DNA of 64,000 nt from Olavius algarvensis associated proteobacterium Delta 3 (GTDB lineage Bacteria > Desulfobacterota > Desulfobacteria > Desulfobacterales > CAFBRK01), in the NCBI GenBank assembly GCA_903231505.1, contig CAFBRK010000137.1, positions 25,397-89,396 of the forward strand, given 5' to 3'. Shown one piece after another: positions 45,508 through 53,755 of the stretch (positions are counted from its first letter, which is position 1; each line of letters opens with the position of its first letter). Made by a program: the position numbers and the translations under genes. Under the pieces are notes generated by a model. That model was not told the DNA's origin. It saw only the letters and a list, made by a program, of their open reading frames with translations, and did not search any database.

Positions 45508-47366
45508 GTCGTTGAATAGTTGAAAAAAAAGGCCCGGCTGACCACGAGTTCACCGACCTGATTCATCAGATAATCGATTTTGTCGGCATCCACACGAACA
45601 CTCTGCTTGAATTTTTTCTGTCCGACCCGGTTCTTCTCGCTACCACGTCCATGCTTCTGGTCCACCGCCCGCTGCTGCCCCTGCCGTGGCCCGTCCGGCG
45701 CAGTGTCGCCGCTGCCTGAATGCTTGATGGTGCGATCCGATCCGGTCGTCCGAGTTGCTGTCGGTGTTGCCAGAGGCCTTACCGCAAGGGGAGGGGACGG
45801 GGTGTCGGATCCCGGAGGCGCGGCCGATGGCAGAACGTGATCCACCGGCAAATACCCCTTACCGGCGATCATCTCATCGATGACCTCCTGAAACGAATCG
45901 ATGCAGGCGTCCGAATTCTCCATGGCGGTATCGTCAAAGGCATTGCTCAGCATATCGAAAAGATCCGGATCAACTACCGCAAGGTCGCCCGGTGCGTCGA
46001 CGTCCAATCGGGTCTCCTGTGGTAATGCGACACCGGTCTTATTCGGCGCCATGGCCGGGTTGAAGCAAAACTCGGCCTTCGGAAACGTTTTCACGATCCG
46101 GTTCAGGTAGTCGTCCCAGAAATCCAGCGACACCGTATCGCCGGATGCCAGCATTTCCCGGGAGACTTCTACCTTGTCGCGCCATTGGCCGAAAATCGAA
46201 CGGAGCCGACTGTACCCCATGTAATTTGCCGACGACCGAAGCCTTTCGAGAATGCCGGCACAGCGCTCAAGACTGTCCGAGGGTGTCGATGTCTCCGACC
46301 AGCTTTGACCCTCCTGCCACAGGGCGCTGATGCTGTCGGTGAGGTGGTTCAGGAATATATCGAAAAGCTCCTGATCCAGGTCCTCAGTGTAGACGTCGTG
46401 TTCCATTTCCTCGAACAACGCCTCGACCTCCGGATCCGACACTGCTGCCGGTTCCTTAAATGTGTCACTACTAAAGAACGTGTCGATGACATTATCAAAA
46501 TCATCGTCACCGGATCCGGGTCCGGGTGGTTCGGGGTCCCCTTCGGTGTCCGCCGCCTCTTTGAGCTCGGGGAACCGATCCTCGAGTACGCGAAGCCGGT
46601 CCCGCATGAAATCGGTGGATGGATCGTCGCCCGTTTCTACCTCTGCCAGCGCCGCGGTAATGTTCTGGAGCCAGTCATCATAAAACCCGAGGAGTTTATC
46701 ATACCCCATATAGTTGGCCGCCGACCGCAGGCTCTGGAGATGATCCATTGCCGACGTCAGAGCCTCCGTGATCTTTTCCGGAGACTCACTGTCCATCGAT
46801 AACGACCGCATGGCTGTCGTCTTTTCCTCCAACTGCTCTATAAAAATCGCAAACAGCTCCGCATCCTGCTCCTCATCGCAAACCTCTTCTTCGAGCGGAC
46901 TCGAGCGGTCTACCCCCGATGCGTCGGGTTCGGTCGTCGGTGTCTCTGTTGATGGCGGGGCGGCCGACACGGCATCCGATGGCTCAGAGGGCTCGATCTG
47001 ACGGTCGATCGCCGCAATCAGATCGTCTACCGGTGTCTGTTCGGATTGGCCCTCCACAAGGTCTTCGGTCAGCCCGGCAAGCCGATCTTTTGACGCCATG
47101 AGGATATCGACCACGTCTTGACGTAGCGATATTTGTTTGTTCCGCGCCAGGTCGAGTAGGGTTTCCAGTCGATGGGTGAGGGAGGATATACGATCTAGCC
47201 CAACGAATTGGGCCGCCCCCTTAATGCTGTGAACAGACCTGAAGATCTCGTTGAGCACCTCCCCGTCCTCCGGATCGGATTCCAGCTTGAGCAGACCGGA
47301 TTCCAATTCCTCCAGGTGTTCTCCTGCCTCTGTAATGAAATCCTGAAGCAGTGCGTGATCCATCAT
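45504..47366 (-). CDS. cheA: CheA N-terminal part (Hpt and linker domains)
   Basis: About 620 residues from the ATG at 47366 with AAGGAG upstream. It begins with an Hpt domain carrying the phosphorylated His (FRSVHSIKGAAQF). Two repeats of a second module follow (LRSAANYMGYDKLLGFYDDW and LRSSANYMGYSRLRSIFGQW), which look like duplicated degenerate Hpt-like bundles without the His. A Pro/Ser-rich linker leads to the P3 dimerisation start (DKIDYLMNQVGELVVSRAFF), where the frame breaks at T8. Together with the downstream part it would make a CheA of about 1,025 residues, well above the usual 650. Confidence 0.88.
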   Translation of the reverse strand: MMDHALLQDFITEAGEHLEELESGLLKLESDPEDGEVLNEIFRSVHSIKGAAQFVGLDRISSLTHRLETLLDLARNKQISLRQDVVDILMASKDRLAGLTEDLVEGQSEQTPVDDLIAAIDRQIEPSEPSDAVSAAPPSTETPTTEPDASGVDRSSPLEEEVCDEEQDAELFAIFIEQLEEKTTAMRSLSMDSESPEKITEALTSAMDHLQSLRSAANYMGYDKLLGFYDDWLQNITAALAEVETGDDPSTDFMRDRLRVLEDRFPELKEAADTEGDPEPPGPGSGDDDFDNVIDTFFSSDTFKEPAAVSDPEVEALFEEMEHDVYTEDLDQELFDIFLNHLTDSISALWQEGQSWSETSTPSDSLERCAGILERLRSSANYMGYSRLRSIFGQWRDKVEVSREMLASGDTVSLDFWDDYLNRIVKTFPKAEFCFNPAMAPNKTGVALPQETRLDVDAPGDLAVVDPDLFDMLSNAFDDTAMENSDACIDSFQEVIDEMIAGKGYLPVDHVLPSAAPPGSDTPSPPLAVRPLATPTATRTTGSDRTIKHSGSGDTAPDGPRQGQQRAVDQKHGRGSEKNRVGQKKFKQSVRVDADKIDYLMNQVGELVVSRAFFFNYSTT

Positions 47367-47376
47367 GGTATTCTCC

Positions 47377-48099
47377 TTATGAGGGAACCGGTGTCTCTCT
47401 GTCACTTGCCGCCAGGGTTTTGCCGCATGTCAGGCGGACGTCATAGTAATCAAACGCTTCAACGAAACGCTGAAGGTCTTCCACTTCTGTGCTCAGTACC
47501 CTGAGCCGCTCCACAAACTCATCGGGTAGCGAATCCCCGTTGGAGTGCTGTCGCAACATTTCCGTCATCAGTTCAAGCCGTTGCCGATTTCTTCCCGTAT
47601 GATTCCATACCATCAACAGGATCTCCTGAAGGTTCATCGCCATGTCATTGATATGCTCTGCGATTTTGCCGACCTCCCCGTTATCATCGATGGGCGCCAA
47701 TGCACCCAGCTGCCCCTTGGCGATTCTGTCTGCGGCTTCTCCCACCTGATCGATGGGTTTTATTACCTTTTTAATGAAGGCCAGGACCAGGGCCAGCATC
47801 ACCACCAGAACTGCCGCCGTGGCCACCATGAGGTGCTGTTGCACCCGCCGGACGGACTCAACGATGGCGGTGGTGTTCACACGTTGACTTTCTTCCGCCG
47901 ATAACGTTGTGGTCAGATCACGGATCAATCGGTCCCGGGTCGTCTGACTTCCCGTCTGATCTATAGCGTAGACGCCTGCTCCCAGAACAATGGCGGCGGC
48001 AACCAGGAAAAGCATATAGGTTTTCTGTCGCAGGCCCATTGCCCGATGTGCGTTGGGACTGCGGCGGGTCAACCGTTTCCGAAACGTATCGGCGCGCAC
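47377..48099 (-). CDS. Membrane HAMP-domain protein
   Basis: 240 residues from a GTG with AAGGAG six bases upstream. Two membrane helices (about 27-46 and 92-112) flank a short periplasmic loop of about 45 residues, then a HAMP domain (KKVIKPIDQVGEAADRIAKGQLG, cut here at IKPIDQVGEAADRI) and a helical C-terminus without MCP signalling, kinase or cyclase motifs. It starts 10 nt before cheA on the same transcript. It may be a minimal receptor or adaptor for the array; this is inference. Confidence 0.8.
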   Translation of the reverse strand: MRADTFRKRLTRRSPNAHRAMGLRQKTYMLFLVAAAIVLGAGVYAIDQTGSQTTRDRLIRDLTTTLSAEESQRVNTTAIVESVRRVQQHLMVATAAVLVVMLALVLAFIKKVIKPIDQVGEAADRIAKGQLGALAPIDDNGEVGKIAEHINDMAMNLQEILLMVWNHTGRNRQRLELMTEMLRQHSNGDSLPDEFVERLRVLSTEVEDLQRFVEAFDYYDVRLTCGKTLAASDRETPVPS

Positions 48100-48211
48100 A
48101 GTGTCTCCTTTTCACAGCGGCTCGGAAATTCCGGCTCGGTCCCTGTCACCGTTCCCTGTCCGGAGTTCGTCACCCCCCCGGACCTCAGAGACCTCTGTCG
48201 AATGCACCTCA

Positions 48212-48562
48212 TCAATTGTCAATAAGCTCCAGCAGTTTTTCTGAATGATGTTTACCGACAAATCCGACAGCTCCCAGTTGTTCGACTTCATCTCGATATT
48301 TTTCTTCATCCAGATTTGACAGAAAAATGATCTGTGCCGTTTTATCCATCGTCAGGATTTCCCTGGCGGCCGTGACGCCGTCCATGCCCCGCATGGTGAT
48401 GTCCATGGTGACAATATCCGGGTGAAGTTCCTGATAGAGCGTCACCGCCTCCTGGCCGTTTTTTGCCTCGCCGACAATGACGTGCCCCGGTGGCGTCAAG
48501 AGTCGGGAAATCATCTTTCGCATCATGGATGAGTCGTCGACGATCAGTATGCGCTTGTTCAT
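48212..48562 (-). CDS. cheY: CheY-like single-domain response regulator
   Basis: 116 residues. Acidic pair in ILIVDDSSMMRKM, phospho-acceptor Asp in IVTMDITMRGMDG, Ser in FLSNLDE. The usual Lys is in GFVGKHHSEKL. A standard CheY output for CheA. Same strand and spacing as its neighbours in the chemosensory operon. No flagellar motor gene is in the window, so the output may be non-flagellar. Confidence 0.9.
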   Translation of the reverse strand: MNKRILIVDDSSMMRKMISRLLTPPGHVIVGEAKNGQEAVTLYQELHPDIVTMDITMRGMDGVTAAREILTMDKTAQIIFLSNLDEEKYRDEVEQLGAVGFVGKHHSEKLLELIDN

Positions 48563-48626
48563 TGGCTGCTACCTTGCTCTGTTCGTTTCACATCCCGTGG
48601 TGGTATCCCCGGCCGCTGAGTATCCG

Positions 48627-49127
48627 CTACATGCTCTTGAGCGACTGCAGCTCTTCGACGAGCAGAATACGGTTGAAATCAAGGATGATCAGCAGCTTTT
48701 CCCCGATATCACACACACCCTGAATATACTGGCTTTCGAGTCCGGCCACGATAATATCCGGAGGTGGCTCGATCCTGCTTTCCTGAATCTTGAGCACTTC
48801 CGTCACCGAATCGACGATAAATCCGGTGATTTTTCCCTCGATGTCCAGAATGATGATCCACGTTTCGTCCGGGTCGATTTCTCCAGGTTTGAGGTGGAGA
48901 CGTCTACGCAGATCGATCACCGGAATGATATTGCCGCGGAGATTGATTACGCCTTCGACAAACACCGGTGCATTCGGCACGGAGGTGATCGGCGTGGAGC
49001 GGATGATTTCCTGAACCATGAGGATGTTCACACCAAACTGTTCGGCGTCGATGGTAAATCCGACCAGCTGCATCATCCGGTCCTTAACGGTATTTTCCGC
49101 CGCCAGTGTTTCAAGTGTCTCAGTCAT
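48627..49127 (-). CDS. cheW: CheW adaptor
   Basis: 166 residues, one CheW domain: QLVGFTIDAEQFGVNILMVQ at the start, APVFVEGVINLRGNIIPVID in the middle, IVDSVTEVLKI and later LEQ-free C-terminus. Links the MCP to CheA. AGGAG precedes the start. Confidence 0.93.
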   Translation of the reverse strand: MTETLETLAAENTVKDRMMQLVGFTIDAEQFGVNILMVQEIIRSTPITSVPNAPVFVEGVINLRGNIIPVIDLRRRLHLKPGEIDPDETWIIILDIEGKITGFIVDSVTEVLKIQESRIEPPPDIIVAGLESQYIQGVCDIGEKLLIILDFNRILLVEELQSLKSM

Positions 49128-49235
49128 TTTAGCTCTCCTGTCTGCGGGGTCTCACGCTGCCCCATCGCGGGTCCGGGAGGGCCGACCGGCCGAGGGTCGG
49201 AGGGGTAACGATCGGCCGTTCGTCGGACCATCCGT

Positions 49236-51878
49236 CTACTGCAACACCATCTCCTGCGTCTCGCTTGTCTGATTTAAATCTCCGTTGCCCCGAATCTTGA
49301 ACTGTTTCACCTGGTCGGTGAGACTCTTTGACAGGGACTGAAGCTCCTCGGTAATCTGGACTACGGTTCCGGCACCTTCCATGGTTTGTTTGGCGCCCCT
49401 TGCAGATTCCTGAGTAGCGTCGGATAGCCGTTTGGAGCGTTCCGCCTGGAGAGTGGTCATTTCCTGCATCTTTTCCGTACGGAGAACGATGGCTTCCATC
49501 TCTTTCCCCACGGCCTGGGCGGATTGACTGGACATATGGACCAGTTCGGCGATCTGGTTGGCTTTACCGACCATGGCGTCGAGGGCTTCTTTGGCTGCCT
49601 TTCGGCGTTCACCCTGCTGGCCGGCCATCGTGCCGATCTGTTCTGCCAGAGCGTTGAGCTCCTGCATCATGCTGTTGACCTCTTGGATGTTTCCGGCGAG
49701 AATCCCTGTCTTTTCGGTGATGCCCTCAATGGCGCGCATGTTGATCTCACCACCTTCTGAAATACGTTGAAGGGCGAGCTGGGATTGGTCCGTCAGCTTG
49801 GTCCCTTCACTGACGCTTTCGGTGGAGTTTTTAATCAGCTGGGTAATCTCCTTGGCCGCCTCCGATGATCGCTGAGCCAGCTTGCCGACTTCGTCTGCGA
49901 CGACGGCAAAACCCTTACCATGGGCACCGGCTCGGGCGGCCTCGATGGCGGCATTCAGTGCCAGCAGGTTGGTCTGCTCAGCGATTTCGGTGATCACCGC
50001 GATGATTTCGGAGATCTGCGCCGATGATTCGGAAATGGCACCCATGCCTTCGACGGTGGCGTTTACCGACCGTGCCCCTTCGGAGGCTGCCGCCAGAACG
50101 GTTTTCCCGTGTTCGGTGGATTCCGTGGCCGCCTTGGTCATCTCTTCCACGATCTGGGTAATCCGGTCGATGGCCGCGGTGACGTTCTTTACGGCGTCTC
50201 CCTGCTGTCTGGCCGATGCCACAACTTTAGCGCCGGTTTCACCCATGGCCTCGACGCGGTCGGAAGCCGTTTTGGCCTCCTGTACCTGGGAGGACGACGT
50301 ATCGGCCACCTGTTCCATCATGTTCAGCAGAGTGTTCAGTTTTTCCTTGGAAGTCATGGCCACTTCCGCCTGCTCGTTCGAAAAGGTGGCAACCTCACCT
50401 GCCGTGGTACCCATATCCCGGACTGTTTTAAAAATCTCCGCTGTCCGTTTCTGTTCATTGTTGGCCCGGTTTCTGTTGGCCGACGCCCTTTGGGCCACAT
50501 CATCGGCATACGTGGCCACACCGGCCGCAGAATTGTCGACAACCTTGAAGGAGCGATTCAACTCGTCGATCATGTTGTTGAAGTCTCGGGCCATACGACC
50601 AATTTCATCCCGGCTCGGGACCGGTACGCTTCGTGTCAGGTCCCGTTCCGATGCGATCCGGCGAATGGTCGCCGCAATGGACGCAATCGGATTGGCAACG
50701 CCTCGCGCCACCACTACCCAGACCAGGATGGCGAGCACACCGGAAATTGCTGCCACGACAGACATGACCAGATTCACCCGCCGGTTGGCGGCTTCCATAC
50801 GGTTGGTGCTCTCGAGAAAGTCCTCCTCGTAAGATCCGGCCCCGATGATCCAGTCCCAGGCTTGGAAGTATAGGAGCCGGGCCACTTTATATCGGGCTTT
50901 GGGATCCCCGGGGTTTTTCCAGGGATAACGTTGCTCGGCAAACTCGCCCGGCTTCAAGACGACCGATTTCTGAACCATTTCCCGAATGAAGAAGTTGCCC
51001 TCGGAGTCTTTGGCGTCGATCAGCAGTTCGCCGTCTCGCTGGCCCTTTTGGGAAATGACGTAGTGGCCTTCGCTGTCCAGAACATAGACGTATCCGGTCT
51101 TACCCACCTTGATGTTCATGATCGCCTGGCGCAACGCGCCAGTGGCCTCCTGGGGAATACCTACGTAGAGCACACCGGCGATCTTGTTGTTGATGTAGAT
51201 GGGTTCATAGGCGGTGATGTACCACTTGTTGACGACGTAGGCGCGGCCGTTAAAGGTTTGACCCCTGAGAACGGTTGAAATAACCGGGTTCGGCTTGCCG
51301 TCCGGATTGGTGCGCGGGATATAGGTGCCGATCGCTCGAGACCCGTTGGTCTTCAAGACGTTGGTCGCCACCCGGAGCATATCGCCGGCGGCGTTCATCC
51401 GTTGAAACACCGTACAGGTGACACCGGGCGCCAGTTCCTGCAAGTCATCGACGACCGCTACGTGTTCACTCGGATCCGTTACCTGACCAAACCATCCGCC
51501 GCCCACTGCAAAACGCGGCAGGTCGACCCGTGTGATCGATTTGGTGTACTGGTTTACGGCCTGCCAGGTGGTCTTGCCGGCTTGATATTCGACCTTTCCC
51601 AGATCCTGGGTAATTTTTCTGGCCACGTTCAGATAATTCAACAGGGTTTTCTCCAACAGCTTCTGCTGGGCTTCGGCCATGGCATACACATTCAGAGCGA
51701 TATGGTCGAGGTCCGTATAGGCCAATTTCAAACTTTCCGATCGACTGATTCTCTGAAGCTCCTGGCTGTTCGTGTAGGTGATGGCACCGAACACCAGCAG
51801 CGGGACCAGTGTCAGCAATACGCCGACGACCAAAAATTTGGTCCTCAGGTTCAGATCTTTAAAAAGTTTCTTAATCAT
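49236..51878 (-). CDS. Methyl-accepting chemotaxis protein with periplasmic Cache domain
   Basis: 880 residues. First membrane helix about 14-35. Large periplasmic double Cache region (about 40-370; [20 protein letters not shown] and [14 protein letters not shown]), second helix about 375-400, HAMP (about 400-455), then the cytoplasmic domain. The signalling tip is complete: [40 protein letters not shown]. No C-terminal NWETF-like CheR-binding peptide is present, in keeping with the missing cheR. Cache domains of this type bind small carboxylates or amino acids; ligand unknown. Confidence 0.94.
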   Translation of the reverse strand: MIKKLFKDLNLRTKFLVVGVLLTLVPLLVFGAITYTNSQELQRISRSESLKLAYTDLDHIALNVYAMAEAQQKLLEKTLLNYLNVARKITQDLGKVEYQAGKTTWQAVNQYTKSITRVDLPRFAVGGGWFGQVTDPSEHVAVVDDLQELAPGVTCTVFQRMNAAGDMLRVATNVLKTNGSRAIGTYIPRTNPDGKPNPVISTVLRGQTFNGRAYVVNKWYITAYEPIYINNKIAGVLYVGIPQEATGALRQAIMNIKVGKTGYVYVLDSEGHYVISQKGQRDGELLIDAKDSEGNFFIREMVQKSVVLKPGEFAEQRYPWKNPGDPKARYKVARLLYFQAWDWIIGAGSYEEDFLESTNRMEAANRRVNLVMSVVAAISGVLAILVWVVVARGVANPIASIAATIRRIASERDLTRSVPVPSRDEIGRMARDFNNMIDELNRSFKVVDNSAAGVATYADDVAQRASANRNRANNEQKRTAEIFKTVRDMGTTAGEVATFSNEQAEVAMTSKEKLNTLLNMMEQVADTSSSQVQEAKTASDRVEAMGETGAKVVASARQQGDAVKNVTAAIDRITQIVEEMTKAATESTEHGKTVLAAASEGARSVNATVEGMGAISESSAQISEIIAVITEIAEQTNLLALNAAIEAARAGAHGKGFAVVADEVGKLAQRSSEAAKEITQLIKNSTESVSEGTKLTDQSQLALQRISEGGEINMRAIEGITEKTGILAGNIQEVNSMMQELNALAEQIGTMAGQQGERRKAAKEALDAMVGKANQIAELVHMSSQSAQAVGKEMEAIVLRTEKMQEMTTLQAERSKRLSDATQESARGAKQTMEGAGTVVQITEELQSLSKSLTDQVKQFKIRGNGDLNQTSETQEMVLQ

Positions 51879-51920
51879 TACTTGGGCCCTCCCGTATAAA
51901 GTTTGCAGTATTGCAAAAAT

Positions 51921-53138
51921 CTACTGATTCACGGCGGCTCGTGGATTTTCGAGCGCCATATTGATCTGGTCCGCCATTCCGCCACTCATCACCATCTCCG
52001 GTCCATCGCAGTTTTCAAGGACCGCCTGTGCCATCTCTTTGTAGAGGCAGCTGCCGGGATCCTGAACAAAGCCGCATCCGCCGACCCGAATAATTTCCTG
52101 CAGGCCCTCCTGGCCGTCCGTGCCGTTTCCGGACAGGACAGCCCCGACCGAATGGCCGCCGAATGATTCTGCTGCCGAGAACATGAGCATGTTGACGGCT
52201 CCCCGTCGTTCCGAAAAGGATGCCGGGTGCACCCGGAGAAGCGGCGCGCCGCCGTTCCGGTCAATGGTCAGATACTCGTCCTCTGCTGCGATGTGACAGA
52301 CTCCGCCGCAAAGGGGCACGCCGTCCGTGGCCCGCTGAACACTGAGCGCACTCAGGTGATCCAGGTATCGGGAAAAATCTTCCACATGATTAGCGGCGGT
52401 ATACAGAACGACTAAAAACGCTGCTCCGGTATCTGGCCGGAGACGGGGAATGATTTTCAACAGTCCGCCGTATCCGCCTTCTGCGGCCCCTATGGCGACG
52501 GCATAATCCAGGGTGTCGGAAGCGTTCTTTTTCTCTATGGGGAGACGGTCCGGATTACGGATGTACTGGATGGCCTCGGTTGTCACGTCGGCGGCCAGCC
52601 CTATTTTCCGAATGATGGTCCGGTGTTGCCGGTCTAAATTGATGTCGGCAAGCCGGGATGGCTTGTGCATGACGTCGACCGCGCCATACTCCAGTGCCCT
52701 GAAGGCCTCCCTGGATCCCTCACGGGTGAGGGTGCTGAATACAACCGTCGGCTTTGGCTGTCGAATCATGATATGCTTGAGCGTGGTAAGCCCATCCATG
52801 ACCGGCATGTTGATGTCCAGAGTGATCACATCGGGATCCATTCGGGGCAGCAGATCCAAGGCTTCTGCACCGTGGCGGGCTTCTCCGGCAACAACAAGGT
52901 GCTTCGATGTTTCGACAACCCTTCGGACCGCTTGCCGGATCAACTTGGAATCATCCACAATCATCACCCGGATTTCGTTATCGGGGTCGGTCGGGAACAG
53001 CTTTCCGCTTCCTACGGCATAGGGGGCTCCCTGAACAGGCTCGCTGCAGATGCGGCAGCAACCCCACGAACCGTCGGCAGCCTGCTGGTCCGACTGGATG
53101 ATGTTTTTCCCTCCGCATTCTTCGCAAAAGACCATCAT
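51921..53138 (-). CDS. Zinc-finger REC-CheB-like protein with degenerate catalytic site
   Basis: About 405 residues from the ATG at 53138 (AGGGA upstream). N-terminal zinc-binding Cys pairs (CEECGGKN, then CCRIC), a receiver (IMVVDD-type IVDDSKLIRQ; Asp in VITLDINMPVMDG; Lys in MHKPSRL) and a CheB-type domain. There the Ser loop reads GAAEGG (Ser to Ala) and QHM reads LYT (His to Tyr); the Asp is kept in SGNGTDGQEG. First gene of the operon and divergent from the kinase at 53756. Like its two relatives it should be phosphorylated but catalytically dead. Confidence 0.85.
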   Translation of the reverse strand: MMVFCEECGGKNIIQSDQQAADGSWGCCRICSEPVQGAPYAVGSGKLFPTDPDNEIRVMIVDDSKLIRQAVRRVVETSKHLVVAGEARHGAEALDLLPRMDPDVITLDINMPVMDGLTTLKHIMIRQPKPTVVFSTLTREGSREAFRALEYGAVDVMHKPSRLADINLDRQHRTIIRKIGLAADVTTEAIQYIRNPDRLPIEKKNASDTLDYAVAIGAAEGGYGGLLKIIPRLRPDTGAAFLVVLYTAANHVEDFSRYLDHLSALSVQRATDGVPLCGGVCHIAAEDEYLTIDRNGGAPLLRVHPASFSERRGAVNMLMFSAAESFGGHSVGAVLSGNGTDGQEGLQEIIRVGGCGFVQDPGSCLYKEMAQAVLENCDGPEMVMSGGMADQINMALENPRAAVNQ

Positions 53139-53365
53139 TAGCGTCATTCCCTACAACTTTAGTTAATATTCCAGTAGCTTAGATCAGCCCCGCGGGCAAT
53201 GGCGCGGCCGGGGAGGCGGCGACATCTCGCAAGGCCTCTGTAAAGACATAAGCAAGTCATGTGCCACGGGGTGTTAAGGATAGAATTTGTATAAATTACA
53301 ACAGGATAGAAAAAAATCGCGAGTTGGAAAGAGGAGATGGACGGATTTTGAATGGTTTATATTAG

Positions 53366-53386
53366 AACAGTGTTCTATTTTGATAC
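53366..53386. promoter_or_regulatory. Direct repeat, copy 1 (AACAGTGTTCTATTTTGATAC)
   Basis: This site matches 53572-53592 at 18 of 21 positions; the shared core is ACAGTGKTCTATTTTGA. The first copy overlaps a perfect inverted repeat GAACA-G-TGTTC (53365-53375). The copies lie about 206 nt apart in the divergent promoter region, so they may be binding sites of one regulator. Confidence 0.4.
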
Positions 53387-53571
53387 GATCGGCGGAAACC
53401 GACAGCCGGCCTTACACCATGACTTCCGTAAGGCAGATACGGTTTATGGCCGTTGCCATAAATTTAGTCCCCTCGAACATCGTGAGTTTTGAGAACCGGG
53501 AACCGTTTCGGGGGAGCCCGGACACGGACATGGTCCGTATTGGGATCGCCATCGGTGGGTGATCAAATTTG

Positions 53572-53592
53572 AAACAGTGGTCTATTTTGAAC
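53572..53592. promoter_or_regulatory. Direct repeat, copy 2
   Basis: Core ACAGTGGTCTATTTTGAACC, the partner of 53366-53386, same orientation. Confidence 0.4.
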
Positions 53593-53755
53593 CAATTGCG
53601 GGTTCATAACACTGCATCGATTTAATTCCCATATGATTCTATTCGATTGTTATCATTGTATAAAAAATAAATTTAGTCTGATGGTACGGTTTTTGCTCAT
53701 TATCACTGATCGATAGATGTGTCACCAAGTCCAACTCTTCCCGGACGGGGGCAGG

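Larger units (their letters stand above)
53139..53755. other. Divergent intergenic region with direct repeats
   Basis: About 617 nt between the chemosensory operon (minus) and the hybrid kinase (plus). A 91-codon ORF inside has no ribosome site and no recognisable content. The region is AT-rich near 53600-53700, where promoters are expected. It carries the direct repeats described separately and a TTTATGGC...GCCATAAA palindrome at 53447-53466. Confidence 0.5.

Noticed and set aside
53287..53562. 91-codon ORF in the divergent intergenic region
   Set aside because: No ribosome site, no recognisable pattern, and it spans regulatory repeats.
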